DNA of 64,000 bases from Hygrocybe punicea (Eukaryota > Basidiomycota > Agaricomycetes > Agaricales > Hygrophoraceae). Position numbers and translations under genes: made by a program. Position 1 is the first letter of the stretch; each line of letters starts with the position of its first letter. The notes under the pieces were generated by a model, which searched no databases, was not told where the DNA came from, and worked only from the letters and a program-made list of their open reading frames with translations. This document shows, one piece after another, positions 32,039 to 43,189 of the stretch. Location: NCBI GenBank assembly GCA_963556145.1, contig OY744472.1, positions 3,038,001 through 3,102,000 of the forward strand, given 5' to 3'.

Positions 32039-32284
32039 AAGTGTTGCCAAAGTTCAGTTCGGTCTGGTTCCAACCCTTTTTGGCGGAACTGTGAACTGAA
32101 CTTCAGGTCCGGTTTGGTGCAGGGCCAAACCTGGACCCAGATGGCATTGAACCATCTCTCCATGTTCAGACTGAGGTGGGCTCACCTCATGAGCTCTGTT
32201 CTCCTTGCAAATGGCAGGCACGTATCAATTGATACAGCACTGCACTTCACGAGGTAGTTGGGCTGTGGGAGAGCTGTCTGGCAC

Positions 32285-32394
32285 TGCTGAGGTTGCTGTT
32301 GCCACTGTCACTGTTGCTGCCGCTGCCAGCGCTGCTGCTGCCGCCGTTGCTGCTGCTGCTGTCATGGCCATTGCTGCTGCTGCTGCTGCTGCCA

Positions 32395-32428
<34 letters not shown>

Positions 32429-32627
32429 CATTGCTGTTGCTGCTGCTGCTGCCGGCATTGGATGAGCCGCCATGGAAATGGCTCCCATTATCCTTCTTGA
32501 TGCCGAATACCTTGCAAACAATGTCCACATGTCAGTTGACGTGTCAGCTCATGTTCGTGAGGTTCCTTGGCATTGGATGGCTTGATGCAGCATCTGCTGC
32601 TGCTGCTGCTGCTGCTGGCCATTGCTG
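32285..32627. repeat. Degenerate CTG/CAG repeat of hAT-like copy B
   Basis: Corresponds to the trinucleotide repeat of copy A, read on the other strand. The word GTATCAATTGATAC at 32222-32235 just outside is also in copy A at 18787-18800. Confidence 0.85.
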
Positions 32628-32693
32628 TTTACGAGTTCTTTTAATTTATTAAAAGACTCGTTCTTTATCAGACCTGGTTCAGTGAGGGTTCGT

Positions 32694-32719
32694 AATTAAT
32701 TAATTAATTAATTAATTAA
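32694..32719. repeat. TTAA tetranucleotide run
   Basis: Tandem AATT units; a shorter run occurs at the same relative place in the copy 2 end (28472-28487). Confidence 0.9.
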
Positions 32720-32959
32720 TGTTCGTGCATCGCCTATAGATAAAAATTTTTTGGGCAAGAGATATGATTCTACTTCTGATATTGGAAAATCAGATACTGT
32801 TGGGGCCATGTGTGGACAAGCTTACATAAGCATCCAAATATGGGTTGTCTCACAAAAGCCAAATTACCCTGAAATTATATTTAAAATATTCGTACCAGTC
32901 TCAATTCTTATTAGAATCAGCTGAAAATTGAACTGCTGACTAATATAACCATTTCAGGC

Positions 32960-33145
32960 AAGTTGTGACAGTCACATGTGACCAATCTAACCATATAAGG
33001 TAATTTTTGATATTGTACAATAAATTTGTTGCTGATCACATTGGTGATAGTCACATGTGACCAGTCTAACCATATATGGTATGTTTGCATAATATATGCT
33101 AAATTTTAAGCTGATCACACGAGTCACAGTCACATGTGACCACTG
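32960..33145. repeat. 79-bp tandem units with palindrome GTCACATGTGAC, second array
   Basis: The palindrome is at 32971-32982, 33050-33061 and 33129-33140, again at exactly 79-bp spacing, with CTAACCATATA words following. Inverted relative to 28046-28235. Confidence 0.88.
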
Positions 33146-34082
33146 TTACTATATATGGAAATATCAGCTATATAAGCTGAAATGAGCTTATTTCTGATCG
33201 TCTACTATGATTTTTACTTCAAATATAAATTCAATGTGATATTGCACATTATCTTATATCTTAATTAATCACTTATGAATGTTAGTACAATCGTACAAAT
33301 AAAATGAAAGAAAACAGACTTGTTTATGCTATGTGCAACATTAGCCCACTCAACAAGTACAGCTGTCTTCATATTGATGACTCATCTGTTGTACAGCATT
33401 CAAGATCATGGGGAAGTAGGGTTGAAAAAATATAAGTCAAGTGTGAGAAATAGTAATCTCGTACAATGTATGTGTTTATTTGATTCAATTAGTCATCTCT
33501 CTTCATCATCAGTCTGGACTGTTTAGTCAGTTATTTGGCTTATTCTTTACCATTCTATTTGGTTTGTTCTATGCCTTTATGTATAACTAGCGTATCAATG
33601 TTCTGGTTAGTCGAACATTGATTACCCCAGCTATACACCGGTTTTCCCCCCACCGATTCATCTAAGCTATCGCTTTAGCTATTTGTCTAGAGTCTAACAA
33701 CTCGTATCCAGCAATCAACTTCCAACATCAAGTGTTAGTTACTGTTTAGGAGACAGTTATGTTTAGCAGTTAATCTGTTGCTCCTTGAACATTTCTTTTA
33801 TGGCTGAGAATATGATGCAGCACAGCAGACATGACAGTGAGCGAGGAGGTTGATGAAGACTGAAGACCCACTAGGTAGTTTTATTTTGTCTACTTTTTAT
33901 GTTGCTGACGTGTGAGGTGGACTCATTAGAACAATTGCAATATACAATATATGCTATATGTCTCATACCATATGTAAAATGCTTTATGCAACTTAATCTC
34001 ATTGCTTACTTCATCATGGAAGTTGAAAGGGGGAAAAAAGAACTCGTTCATGCCATGCGCAGCACTGGCCCACTAAACAAGT

Positions 34083-34436
34083 GCCATTGCCACCGCTGGT
34101 GGCGGTGGTGGTGGTGCTGGTGGTGGTGGTGATGTTGCGGCTGTCCTGTGGGTTGTGTTGCTGCCACAGCTGCTGCTGCCAGCGTTGCTCTTACTGCTGG
34201 TGTTGCTGCTATTTCTGGTGCTGCTGCTGCTGGCTGTTGCTGTCATCGTTGTTGCCATTGCCGTTGCCATTGCCACTGCTGGTGGCGGTGGTGGTGGTGG
34301 TGTTGTGGCTGTCCTGCGTCCATTGGGGTTGGCATTGGGATCCATGTTGTGCCAGTGGTGTGCTTGTGATGTGGTCGCAGTCGAGTTTCCTGTGACAAAT
34401 AATATTAGTAAAGTTAAGATAATTGCCGAGACTTAC
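34083..34436 (-). other. Spliced-looking segment of hAT-like copy B
   Basis: On the minus strand: intron 34390-34436 (GTAAGT, TTTACTAATATT, CACAG; 47 nt, the same length as in copy A), then MDPNANPNGRR and Pro/Ala/Thr repeats. Shared with copy A at 18059-18200. Confidence 0.5.
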
Positions 34437-34757
34437 CTGTATTCAACAATGTCGCATTCATTGGCCTTGTGTTGTTGCAGTGTTGGTGAAGAAACCTGTA
34501 ATGGTCACATGATACCATTTAACATGAAAAAGTAAGTAAAGAAATCCGAAAAACAAATGAAATCAATACCTTAAAAATATCCATGTTTGCGATTTGGATG
34601 TGGTTTGGAGCCATTCAGGAAATCCAGCAGGCCTCGAAACCTGGAACTGAACCTGCAGTCCAGTTCAGCACTTGGCTGAACTTAGACTGAACCTAGGGTT
34701 CAGTTCGGGGTTTGAACTGGGTTCGGCTAGGTTTGGAACCAAACTACGGCAACACTA

Positions 34758-35049
34758 ATCCAACCAGTCGATGAGCCTGCAAGTTCTGGATGGGTCAGAC
34801 CATGAGATCTTGAATATATCGGCTGCAGTCTGCCTCTGCTTTCCTTTGGGGGCCATGCAGGGCCATTTGGTGGGTGAGGATGGAGGTGTATTATCAATGA
34901 AGGACCTCTTGCATTTTTTCAACTTGGCCATATTGGGATGGAAAACTCTAATGGTACATTTGAACTCCAAAGGAGATTTATGGTCATGACAGGATGCTGT
35001 TGAACCCTGACAGAAAATTTGACAGTGTGTCCTACCACACATCTTGAGG
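34758..35049. other. No gene recognised
   Basis: A 95-codon minus-strand frame (34755-35042) has no family features. Confidence 0.4.
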
Positions 35050-35640
35050 GTGCCTAATGATTGCAGCTACACCCACGACAAACACAGGTGAACCCAAACC
35101 ACAACCAACACCAGCCCAGAAAACAATGCCACGGCCACCCCAGTAAACAGAATGGATGCTGATGAAAATGGCCACAGAAATGAGGCTGCCAGGCCAGGTA
35201 TGAGGATGCACCAATGACCAAGCCAGATGGCTGAGACAACCACAGTGGCAATGACGAGGACAGAGATGGCGAGGGCACATACGGCCAGCCAGGGGACAAC
35301 GATGGGGACAGAGATGGCTAGCAAGGAGATGACAGGACGATGGAGATGATGATGACCATCCAGGGGACAACGAGGATGATGACGGGGGCAGAGATGGCTA
35401 GCAAGAGGATGACAGGACAACAGAGACAACGATGACCATCCAGCAGACGGCGAGGACCGTGGGGGATGACGACAACCACGAGGATGATGATGATGATGAG
35501 GTGAATGGCAGGAACAGGAATGACAGGGATGGGAATGTGGGGATGGGGACAACGGGACGGGAATGATGGGGATGAGGATGGCAGAGATGTAGATGGAGAT
35601 GACAAGGACGAGGGGAATGCAACAGGTATGTACATCCCAC
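35050..35640 (+). repeat. GAC/GAT-rich minisatellite with approximate 80-bp units
   Basis: Words GACAGAGATGGCTAGCAAG and GATGACCATCCAG recur at 35300-35455. It encodes Asp/Gly/Arg-rich peptides in one frame and Pro/Ser/Cys-rich ones on the other strand. Confidence 0.7.
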
Positions 35641-35772
35641 TCTCCTCCCTCTCCTCCTCCCTCTTTCTCTCCCTCTCCCTCTCCCTCTCCCTGCTGCCTT
35701 CCAACCTTCCTCCCACTCCATACCCACCTTTCTCCCACTCCACACCCACCTTCCTCCCACCTGCCTCCTAGC
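35641..35772 (+). repeat. Polypyrimidine tract, intron-like
   Basis: C/T-rich run beginning at a GTATGT donor-like site (after GCAACAG) and ending CTCCTAG. It has the same form as the tract at 30726-30846. Confidence 0.6.
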
Positions 35773-36249
35773 CTTTACTATTTAATTATGTATTTTAATA
35801 ATCATTAAATGTATGTGTGTATTTTACATAATAGTGAGGTTATATATATTCCAATAGAGAATTGAGCAATATTATTGATAAATGGAAAAGCACAATATTC
35901 CAAGTGGGGTAATTTCTGGTTTTGCCATAGATTGTCATTGGGGATAAGTAGCTCCTGTAATGGCTGATAGCTGATAGTAAAGGTAAGATATTGTGCATTG
36001 TCAAAATAATAATTGTGTAATTTTGCTATTCCCTGTGCTTTTAATAATTGCATTCAAATTATATTACATGGTACATTTATGTTCAGTACAGATTGAAATA
36101 TGTTGATTATTTTATGTATATGGCAGTTTCTGAATAAATATTGGCTTGAGATGCTGTGAGCTCTGTCAATGTTGTCAACATGAAATACATGCAGGCAGAG
36201 TGGTGCAATCCGGTGGACTGACATGGGCCCACATTGCAGCAAAACTGGA
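35773..36249. other. No gene recognised
   Basis: AT-rich non-coding sequence. Confidence 0.45.
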
Positions 36250-36915
36250 CCCTGGTAAGGTCAATTTTGCAGTGAGAGCTGGGCCAGGGTCAACCTAATT
36301 CTGCTGCAAGAGCAGGGCCATGTTAACCCAATGCTGGAGCAATAGCCAGACCCTCATGAGCTCAATCCTGCTACAGGGGTGGGTCTGCGATCAATGCAAT
36401 GCTACAGGACAAGCTGGACCCCAATCAACCTACCCTACAGCAAGTGCTGCAGCAACATCTGGGCCCTGGTCAACCCAGTGCCACAGCAATAGCTGGATCC
36501 CAGTCAACCCAAGCCTGCAGGAAGACCTGGACCTGGGTCAACCTGGTGCTGCAGCAATATCTGGACCTGGGTAAACCCAGTGCTGCAGCAATAACTGGAC
36601 CCTGGTCAACCCAAGCCTGCAGGAAGAGCTGGACCCAGGTCAACCCAAGCCCCACAGTGAGCACTGGATCCAGGTCAACCCGGTGCTGCAGCAATATCTG
36701 GACCTGGGTCAACCCAGTGGTGGAGCAATACCTGGACCCCAGCCACCCTACCCTGCAGGAAGTGCTGGGCCTGGGTCAACCCAAGCCTGCAGCAAGAGCT
36801 GGTCCACGGTCAACCCAGTGCTGCAGCAATAGCTGCAACCAGGTCAACCCACATTGCATGAATAGCTGGACCTGGGTCAACCCAACCATCCCAGAATAGC
36901 TGTCCTGGGTTAACC
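36250..36915 (+). repeat. 34-bp minisatellite, about 19 units
   Basis: Unit of the form GTCAACCCAGTGCTGCAGCA plus ATAGCTGGACCTGG. Adjacent units often alternate between GTGCTGCAGCAA and AAGCCTGCAGGAAG variants. The period is not a multiple of three, yet a frame of 166 codons is open (36399-36899). Confidence 0.9.
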
Positions 36916-37902
36916 AAAATGACTGGGTCTACTGCTTGTACAGCATCCAAGTTCTGCAACTTGCTTTCCTTGCCAATAACTTCCAACCCGTGTTTGGCGC
37001 CCTTCTCATCTACATCTTTGAGTAGTCCACACAGTTCGGTTATCTGGTCGAGACATTGTTTGGACTCACTCTGCAGATTGTGGAGGTTCATGAGAGCAGT
37101 GAAAAAGGCTGTTGAATGAAAGGAGATTTCGTGGACAAGATGCTGCTCAACCGTATCAGCATAGTGAGACAGCTTCTCAAGTGTGAAAGAGATGAAGGGT
37201 CCGAGGCTCCCTCATCTCCGTCACCCTGCTCTGTCATGGTAGCGAATGTATGAGGGTCACCAAGGTTGAATGTAGGCTCCAAGAAGATTGGTGGTATGGA
37301 TTCCAAAGCTGGGATGGTTTTACCAGATGACATGGATATTGCGAGGAGATGAAGGAGGTGGTGAGGCAAGAGAAGCTCGCAGCGTAGATAGTCTGTCAAG
37401 CTGAGCTGCGCCTTCTCAGCCAAACTGGCTATTCTTCTTGAAGTGATCCCATTTGGCAGAAATAGCTTGAAGGTAGGAGTCAAAATCCTTATGGCGAATG
37501 CGAGGAAGGTTGGAGAGTAGAACTACTGGTAGCAAAGAATGTGTCTTTGGAGGGGCTTGGTGCTTGTGAGGATTATTGAGCATGGTAGATATAGTTGTTG
37601 TTAGGAATCAGTTAAGCCTGGAAGGTTCACACAATACAGAACAAGACTGCTGTGAAATCCATGTTTTGAGCTGTGACTTCAAAACTAGTACGCTTGCATT
37701 TCAGCTACCCTGGCATACTGCCCTTGAAACACTCAAGACATACAAGCCCTGAGTGCAGAACAACGTGAGGATGGGCTAAATGCAAGCTGACATGGATGTT
37801 CAAGGTGAAAACACATGAACAAAGATGAGGAATGATGCACCAGCGAAAACAGAGATGAATGGGGTGAGTATTGCAAAGGAGAAGGAAAAACTGCATCAAT
37901 TA
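36916..37902 (-). other. Possible gene remnant, not identified
   Basis: Minus-strand frames at 36880-37091 (SESKQCLDQITELCGLLKDV) and 37088-37483 have ordinary amino-acid composition and lie head-to-tail. They may be exons of the same locus as the integrase-like pseudogene to the right, but no domain is recognised. Confidence 0.35.
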
Positions 37903-39345
37903 TCATAAGTACTGACAGATTTGTAATGAATGTACCCAGAGTAGACAGCATTCTCCCATGGATGCTGAATGAAAACAAGACAGTTGTTGGATTTGAGCAT
38001 CAAGAAGTGCAATCTGTTCAATGGTCAAAGGGGATTGAAAGTCTTCAACTTTGACATGAGCAAGATGGTTGGGAAAATGTGCAGCAAATGGATTGTTTGT
38101 GGGTTCATCACATAGATTGTGTGCATCATGGTGGGCCAGTATTGTTGGCTCATCATAGTCATCCCAATCGATTCCGTAAGAGTCCAAATCTTCTAGAGCC
38201 ACTTCATCTTCTTTGTGCATCAAATTTGAAAGCCCATGCAGCCCACTCTCCATCATATCAAATAGTACCATATCCCTTGGACTGTGCTGCCTCTCTCCAC
38301 GGATCGATAAAATATGATTGTTCCAAGATTCGTGGTGACCATGGTACAGAGAATCTTCTCATTGTACAATATATGGAGGATCTGAAGGGCATTGAGCGAG
38401 GCTCATACATATGGGGCAGGTATGTATATTATTGTCCATTACTTTATAGACTGCTGACACCTCCTCCAGGAGTGTACATAATATCCATATCGAACGTCTT
38501 TGGTGTGACCTTACTTCAGAATTTGGGTCCGAATGAAAATGGTTTTTCCAAAGCTTGGAAGCCCACGATGGTCTTTGTCCTGATCAACCTGCTCACATCT
38601 GGTTGCTACATCATCTTTTTCTTGATGCAATTTGTTGTGATGCACTTCAATGGGCAGAACTCGACTGGGAATGCTGTGTACTTCAATGATGTCAAGGAAG
38701 AGAGAGGACTGTCTCTGCATGGTTGTTATTGTGTGCACGGACTCCGGTAACAAAGTGAGATTTTCCATCAATGAAGGCATGGAAGACAATTCGCCAGCGG
38801 ATCAAGCCTGCAAGAAATTTGCTGAGCATTTCAGCAACAAGGTCATGAAAAACAAACCATGTTGGCCATCGTGATGCCAGAGTGAGTTGGGACCAGGAAC
38901 ATTGTATACATGCCGGTGGATGCGCCTTAGCCCAAACTCAGAGACAGGTGCACCATGCATATGTGTGTAAGACTGCTGAAGGCGAACTCTTGATATGCGG
39001 TGACCCATGTGTCTCAGATGGCTGTCGATCATGCATCGTCTATAGCTGGGGAATGCTTGGAGAATATAGCCAAGAATGGCATCCATGTCCTGATCTGATA
39101 TGTCGGACTGAGGTGAAGTGGAAGCTTGATATATGCGAGCAATAGAACCATCATCTTGCACAAAGTCAATGTATACTGGTTGACCCAGCTCTGCGATACC
39201 ATATTCAAGTGCTTGCCAGTGAACTGTACATGGTGCACAACAGAAGATGGAAGCAAGGTGGACTGGGCCTCAAAAATCCAGGGTTGCAGCGAGAAGGTCA
39301 GGGTTTATCTCAATACGTGGATGTCCTGGATGGTGTTATGTGAAT
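37903..39345 (-). pseudogene. Integrase-core (DDE) gene of a basidiomycete family, disrupted by an inversion
   Basis: The N-terminal part on the minus strand reads EINPDLLAATLDF, an HTH-like region, DMDAILGYILQAFPSYRRCM, then VPGPNSLWHHDGQHG with the first catalytic Asp; an intron (about 38809-38857) and LIRWRIVFHAFIDGKS follow. The central part, with GDHGTEN (second Asp) and HIERLW (Glu), is on the plus strand at 38329-38659. The C-terminal part, SWNNHILSIRGERQHSPRDM onward, is again on the minus strand down to 37903. Stops occur at LDF*GP (TGA near 39272) and in the inverted part (TGA near 38532). It resembles rve-type integrase genes common in Agaricomycete genomes. Confidence 0.78.
38329..38659. 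other. 331-bp internal inversion
   Basis: Re-inverting this segment joins SRV to RGDHGTEN on one side and QWAE to SWNNH on the other with no base lost or gained. The segment contains its own intron (GTATGT to CTCCAG, 38419-38471) in plus-strand sense. Confidence 0.85.
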
Positions 39346-40700
39346 GTTTGTTTCACCAAGAATTACCGGAGTTGACTTTGTTCAGGTACCTTCTTGTTGT
39401 TCGTGGGTTTCTAATATCTAAATAATCTAGCAGGAAGGAGTTTGTAGGTATATGTACTGTATGAGTCAATAGAATGTAATAGTGAGGTCTCTTCAATTAA
39501 GAAGTGAGACTTTGAGTGGGTATGGATGATGGTTGATAAGCGTGATGTACTGAAATAATATATATTCACTACTGGAATATAAAATGTGGATTAATGAATA
39601 CTGATAGCAATATTCACCAATTTAATATGAATTGTTTTGGTTACAGGGCCTATTCAATCAAGAGTATCTCTGGGTATTATAATATCTGACTTAAATCTGA
39701 AGCTTCAAATGCACATTGGCTACTAGTTCAGGGATATCTTTAATACCTTTTGAATACTCTGTTTTGTTTAGGATGAAACCTTAACCTTAGAAATGTATCT
39801 AGCTGACTAATGCTGACTAATGAATTGATTGGACTGAGTGAACTGAGTGAATTCTCCTTACTGACAAGGGGATCTCACAGAATACTAGAATGAGAGTGAA
39901 CTGAGGTGGATTACAAGCACTAGCTACTACAATGAGTAACTACTAGTACTAATAGAATGAGGGATCACACTGTGTGAACCCAGACTAAGACTGACTACTG
40001 ATTGGTGAGGGGGGAAATCCTACTGACTACTGGAATTTGGGGGCCCTATTTATACTGTTGGAGAACAATGGGGGACTGAGAACAATGGGAAAGTGAGAAC
40101 AATGGGACTGAGTCATGAGAACAATGGATGGCATCAAAGAGGCTGTGAACAATGGGCTCTATCTCCATTTGGACTGTTTAGAACAATGGACTGCTCAGAA
40201 CAATAGACCTCCATTGTCTTTATGTAAGCAGACTATCACAATCACTCTCTGATGCATCCTATCTTATCACTATCTTATCATCCTCTTGTTCACATCTTAT
40301 CTAATCATTTCCCATTATCTAGCTGAGCCGCTTTTGATCAATACAAGTAAACAAGATTTGTAATCAATCCATTCCTGCTAATATAGGTAAGAATGCTAGT
40401 TGGGCTTGTCTCCTTGCACGCGCAATACATAGAAATATATAATAAATACTAATGAGTGGGGAATGTGCCTCTGTGCACCGTACATAAACAGCTAGGTCTT
40501 GGCATTGCTAGTGAAGCCCTAATAAATGATATAAAGGTAAGCATACATACTATTTATGTCTGTTCACTAGCATGCATAATGCGGAAAAGCATAGAATGGG
40601 TACTAATGAGTGTAGGTGTGCATCCATAGTCTTGCACTTAAATATTTAAGTCCGTGGTCCGATGGTAAACCCATGACATTACACCCAAAACCATTTGGGG
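39346..40700. other. Non-coding segment with GAACAATGG repeats
   Basis: Between about 40062 and 40215 the word GAACAATGG occurs six times plus one variant (GAACAATAG). No open frame of note. It could be part of a solo LTR, but ends could not be found. Confidence 0.5.
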
Positions 40701-41094
40701 TCATGACAATGGCCAGTAGACTTGTGTTGCTGTTGGCAAGAATGCTTCATCAGCTGGATCTGCAGAGTGCTGAGTGGCAGCTTGTAGATGCTCAATCATA
40801 TCATTAAGGCTGTCCCGGATGGTTGAATATTCATCAGGTTGGAAAGAAATGTAATGCTGTGGCCACAGTTGTAGTTGATGAAAAGGGAGGGCTATGGGGT
40901 CATACCTGCTCAACCAGATTCATAAGACGAATACATTCTAGCCTACACTCCCCAAGCCTTGCTCCATCCCCAATCTGTGTTCGAAGTGCTGTAGTGACTT
41001 GGCGCCCTTGTTCCTGGAATGCCATTCGAATAGTATTGATGGGTATGTGAGCAGTAAATATCAAGGGATCCATGAGTGTATGCACATGTACCAC
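40701..41094 (-). other. Possible exon pair, not identified
   Basis: Minus-strand frames 40900-41094 (QEQGRQVTTALRTQIGDGAR) and 40701-40913 could be joined by a short intron starting GTATGA. They may be an upstream part of the integrase-like locus. Low confidence. Confidence 0.3.
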
Positions 41095-41622
41095 CCACTG
41101 GCAGTAGCCTCAGTGGCTGCTATCAAGCCACTGGCGAGATTATGTAATTATTTCCTTTTCAGTCCAAATCCATTTTCAAAAGTCAGTTTGAAAAATGGAA
41201 TCCTAGAAACCAAAACCAAAAAATCAGAATCCAAATTGGTTTTACTGAATTTAAAACATTTCTTCCAAATTGAGATCATTTGGGGTGAAATTCATCTTAT
41301 TTTTCGTAAAATGAAAACTCGTTCTCGATTACACAACATACTGTCCAGTGAAACTCTCAATACCCTCATAGAGACCCTCCATACTCACATGGAAAATAAT
41401 CAGAAAATTTTGGTTTGGTCTTTGCATTTGGCTTTCGGAGATGCGGATAAAGTTTTGGCCACTCACTGAAAACAAAAGCAAGACTGGAAAGTATAACTGA
41501 CCACTATGAGAGCTAAAACAGTATGTTTTGAATATAAAGCATGAGTGTTGTGTGCTGAAGTCTTCAAAGGAAAGTGATATAGTTTTGTCCGCTGACACCC
41601 TTCATAGACTATCTCGAAAGAG
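41095..41622. other. No gene recognised
   Basis: Left flank of the LINE insertion. Confidence 0.4.
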
Positions 41623-41634
41623 CCACTCTAAATA

Positions 41635-41636
<2 letters not shown>
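41623..41636. repeat. LINE target site duplication, left copy (CCACTCTAAATATT)
   Basis: Exact 14-bp match to 48152-48165. Confidence 0.95.
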
Positions 41637-41666
<30 letters not shown>

Positions 41667-42163
41667 ATTTTTTTGTCAGGTTTATTGTCCCGCAGGGTTG
41701 TACCCTATGTCAGACGTTACATGTGGGCGAAGAGTATACTAGTGAAGTAGAAAAAATATATGAAAGTTGGGATCCGTCCTAATTCCTGCGCCTCTGGTTT
41801 ACGAATGTAGACACGACGGAGTAAGTCCCCCGTGACCCCAGCATATCCAATGCTGTTTTAGACGTCTGGCCTGGCTGTGAGGGTGCCCGATGGTGCTAGT
41901 GGAAGTTGCGTTGTGGGGGGGTCTAGACCGTATAAGTGCTCGGCCGCCGAGGCGGGCATGCACGAGGAAGATGGGGCCGCAGGGTGGAGAAGGTGTGATG
42001 AAAGGGTGATCGTCTGTTGATGCTGTTTGTACGGTGTGAACGACGTTGAGGTCGGGCGGGCGGGGGCGGCGTAGATCTTGATGTGAGCGAGCGTGTGTGG
42101 GGGTGGGGGTGGCAGTGGGGAGTTATCAGTGACGGAAATAGCGCTGTTGATGGGTAAAGTCAG

Positions 42164-43178
42164 TCAAGTGTGGATCGGGTTGCGAATGTCACCGAAGGAG
42201 TCCTTGAGTCTGCCTGTGCGGCGTACGAATTTTAGTAGCTCTGATATGCCTTTCTTGTTATTGAGGAGGTAGGTGAGGGATCGGGCTTGTGTTCTAAGTG
42301 AGTTAGTCAGTGAGTGACGTGCGTTACGGTAGAGTGGACAGTCGAAGAGGAAATGGTGTACGGTTTCCTTCGCTTGGGCGCAATTGGGGCAGGTTTCGGT
42401 ATCGGATTTCTTGATTTTGTGTAGATAGGCATTGAGTGGGAGATGTCCCGTGCGTATTTGTGTGAGTAGACTAGTCTGGGGGTGAGTTAAGTCAAGTGTA
42501 GTTTTAAGGAAATTGTTACAGGGGAAGTCAGGGTCAATACGGGTGAATCGTGTGTATCGTGGCGATCGTTGCCAGGCGTCCTTCCATTGTAATATTAATT
42601 GCTTATTGAATGATTGTTTGAGGGCCGAGGCGTTGGAGGGCAGGGGTTTGAGTCGAAGGGCATGGGGTAGGGAGTGTCGTGGGCTGGTAGTTCCTCTCGC
42701 TGCTGCTTTGGCCTCTGTGTCGGCTTGTTCGTTCCCGGGGACGTCACTGTGGCTTGATATCCATTTGATAGTAATAACGAGAAGGTGGTTGGTGTCGGTG
42801 AGACGTCGGACCGCTTTGTGGAAGATGTCTAGTGTGTGTTGACCGGATTTAGGGCTTGTTCTGGTGGAGGTTAGTGCATGTATTGTCGGTTGGCAATCAA
42901 TGTAAATGGAGACGTCACGTAGGAGTATTTCACGGCTTAGTAAGTGTAAGGCGAGGGTGCCAGCTATGTTTTCTGCCTCGACGTTGTGGTGAGAGTCACT
43001 GGGTCCTAGGTGGTAGCGGAGTGTTCTGGCTTGTGTACGTCCATTGCGATATAGAACCGCCGCTGCGCCCACGCCTCCTTCGAGTGTGGAGCTGTCCGTG
43101 TATATTTTTATGTCTGCATTGTCGTTGTCGTGTTGTTCTATGGATTTGTCTCTGGAGTCGGGTATGGAGGTGTGGAAA
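42164..43178 (-). pseudogene. LINE ORF2, RNase H and C-terminal zinc motif
   Basis: RNase H residues are visible: Asp in IYTDSSTLEGG, Glu in HHNVEAENIAG, Asp in YIDCQPT, and SHSDVPGNEQAD. The C-terminus has CPNCAQAKETVHHFLFDC, a CCHC-type motif typical of fungal and plant LINE ORF2 ends. It is separated from the reverse transcriptase by a frameshift in an 11-base G run (43179-43189 on plus). An open frame extends to 43369, but the sequence before 43178 is out of phase with the protein. Confidence 0.88.
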
Positions 43179-43189
43179 GGGGGGGGGGG

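Larger units (their letters stand above)
32628..34082 (+). mobile_element. Short Helitron derivative nested in hAT-like copy B
   Basis: The left part (about 32628-33250) matches the 5' terminal region of Helitron copy 2. The right part (33348-34082) matches the 3' region of copy 1, ending GGCCCACTAAACAAGT before host sequence resumes with GCCATTGCCACC. An internal block at 33310-33347 (ACTTGTTTATGC, then CCCACTCAACAAGT) looks like an extra, earlier 3' end. There is no coding sequence, so it is a non-autonomous element. Confidence 0.75.
32039..34757 (-). mobile_element. Non-autonomous hAT-like element, copy B, with nested insertion
   Basis: Ends AAGTGTTGCC (first base changed) and CGGCAACACTA, with GTTCGG-rich subterminal inverted repeats as in copy A. 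Orientation is opposite to copy A. The interior matches copy A on both sides of a nested Helitron-like segment at 32628-34082. The flanking 8-mers AACTTCTT and ATCCAACC do not match, so no target duplication is seen. Confidence 0.82.

Noticed and set aside
36250..36915. CRISPR-like array of 34-bp repeats
   Set aside because: Units are contiguous and degenerate, with no spacers, in a eukaryotic context; it is a minisatellite.
39346..40700. Solo LTR carrying GAACAATGG repeats
   Set aside because: No TG/CA ends or target duplication could be found, so it is recorded only as a repeat-bearing stretch.
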